Below, one piece after another: positions 63,690 through 64,000 of a DNA stretch of 64,000 nucleotides; position 1 is the first letter of the stretch, and each line of letters begins with the position of its first letter. The stretch covers positions 4,898,001 to 4,962,000 of the forward strand of contig CAVUHL010000003.1 of the NCBI GenBank assembly GCA_963741305.1, in the 5' to 3' direction. The notes under the pieces were generated by a model, which made no database searches, was not told the DNA's origin, and saw nothing but the letters and a program-made list of their open reading frames with translations. Source of the stretch: DATMER01 sp963741305 (GTDB lineage Bacteria > Acidobacteriota > Thermoanaerobaculia > Multivoradales > UBA5704). The position numbers and the translations under genes are program-made.

Positions 63690-64000
63690 TCCGCTTCATC
63701 CTGCGGCGGCTGGCCGCCTCGCTCCTCCTCCTCTACCTCGTCCTTACCGCGACTTTCTTCCTGGTCCATCTGGCGCCGGGCTCGCCGTCCATGCTGCTGA
63801 CGGGGGAGCAGCGGCTCCCAGTCGAGCAGCAGGAGAACCTGAAGCGGATCTACGGGCTCGACCGCCCGCTGCCGGTGCAGTACGCCCGCTGGCTTGGCGC
63901 GACGGCGCGCGGCGATTGGGGGACCTCCTTCACCTACCAGCGGCCGGTGACCTCGGTCGTGCTCGGCGCGGTACCGGCCACCCTGCTCCTGGCCTTTGCG
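63686..64000 (+). CDS. ABC transporter permease (DppB-type), cut by window edge
   Basis: GTG 63686 overlaps the preceding stop; 105 residues are visible. MIRFILRRLAASLLLLYLVLTATFFLVHLAPGSPS is the standard first helix and loop of peptide-transport inner-membrane subunits, followed by ENLKRIYGLDRPLPVQYARWLGATARGDWGTSF, a hallmark of the DppB group. The rest, and presumably the second permease and the ATPases, lie beyond base 64000. Confidence 0.9.
   Translation, partial: MIRFILRRLAASLLLLYLVLTATFFLVHLAPGSPSMLLTGEQRLPVEQQENLKRIYGLDRPLPVQYARWLGATARGDWGTSFTYQRPVTSVVLGAVPATLLLAFA

Overview
The window is a dense, high-GC stretch of a Gram-negative bacterial chromosome. An Acidobacteriota-like host (for example a Thermoanaerobaculia-type lineage) is my best inference. 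It rests on the Bat aerotolerance operon, menaquinone synthesis by the futalosine route (mqnA/mqnC), a CBM9/DUF5916 outer-membrane protein and many dispersed palindromic repeats. No rRNA, phage or insertion-sequence transposase was seen, and the lineage call was not tested.

Layout. 1-6.5 kb: DUF58, DUF4381-like, BatA, BatB, BatC and BatD, a coupled operon interrupted by a 65-bp inverted-repeat element. 6.6-14.2 kb: a GAF-GGDEF protein, a saccharopine-dehydrogenase-family enzyme, a noncoding patch with DnaA-box-like sites, an O-antigen-ligase-like protein, an ALDH7-type dehydrogenase and a barstar-like/DinB fusion. 14.2-15.8 kb: a repeat, a decayed VapBC pair and a 20-nt degenerate tandem array running into a small secreted Cys-rich gene. 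15.9-21.2 kb: CBM9/DUF5916 protein, lipid kinase, Na+/solute symporter, small membrane protein and a thioredoxin-like ferredoxin. 21.3-31.4 kb (minus strand): tRNA-Lys, tRNA-Leu, tig, clpP, clpX, lon, engB, rho, mqnA, mqnC. 31.5-38.1 kb: thiS, a polytopic membrane protein, a molybdenum-cofactor riboswitch with moaA, gamma-glutamyltransferase and a Uma2 nuclease. 38.3-43.8 kb: an acyl-CoA degradation operon (three crotonases, a thiolase, a class I amidotransferase) ending in a kynureninase. 43.8-44.9 kb: an AbrB/HicAB island bracketed by a duplicated kynureninase 3' end. 44.9-53.5 kb: B12/radical-SAM protein, EamA exporter, a second 20-nt array running into an M28 peptidase gene, HD-GYP protein, DUF309 and a frameshifted DUF885 gene. 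53.5-57.1 kb (minus strand): rplU, rpmA, obgE, nadD, rsfS and a sigma-54 activator with a degenerate ATPase site. 57.2-64 kb: alpha/beta hydrolase, a 51-residue zinc ribbon, a third repeat array (21-nt, inverted arms), pfkA, hsp20, a histidine kinase and the start of a peptide ABC importer.

The most unusual signal is the set of short-period degenerate tandem arrays. Two arrays 33 kb apart keep a 20-nt period over about 21-29 units. Each unit alternates a GC-rich and an A/T-rich half-unit, both palindromic, so the array reads nearly the same on both strands. Both lie at, and extend into, the 3' ends of minus-strand genes for exported proteins. A third array has a 21-nt period and opposed arms. 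None has spacers, a transposase or a convincing reading frame. I know of no named class that fits, but I could not search for one. Next in interest are the toxin-antitoxin island with a duplicated gene end, the degenerate sigma-54 activator and the barstar-like/DinB fusion.
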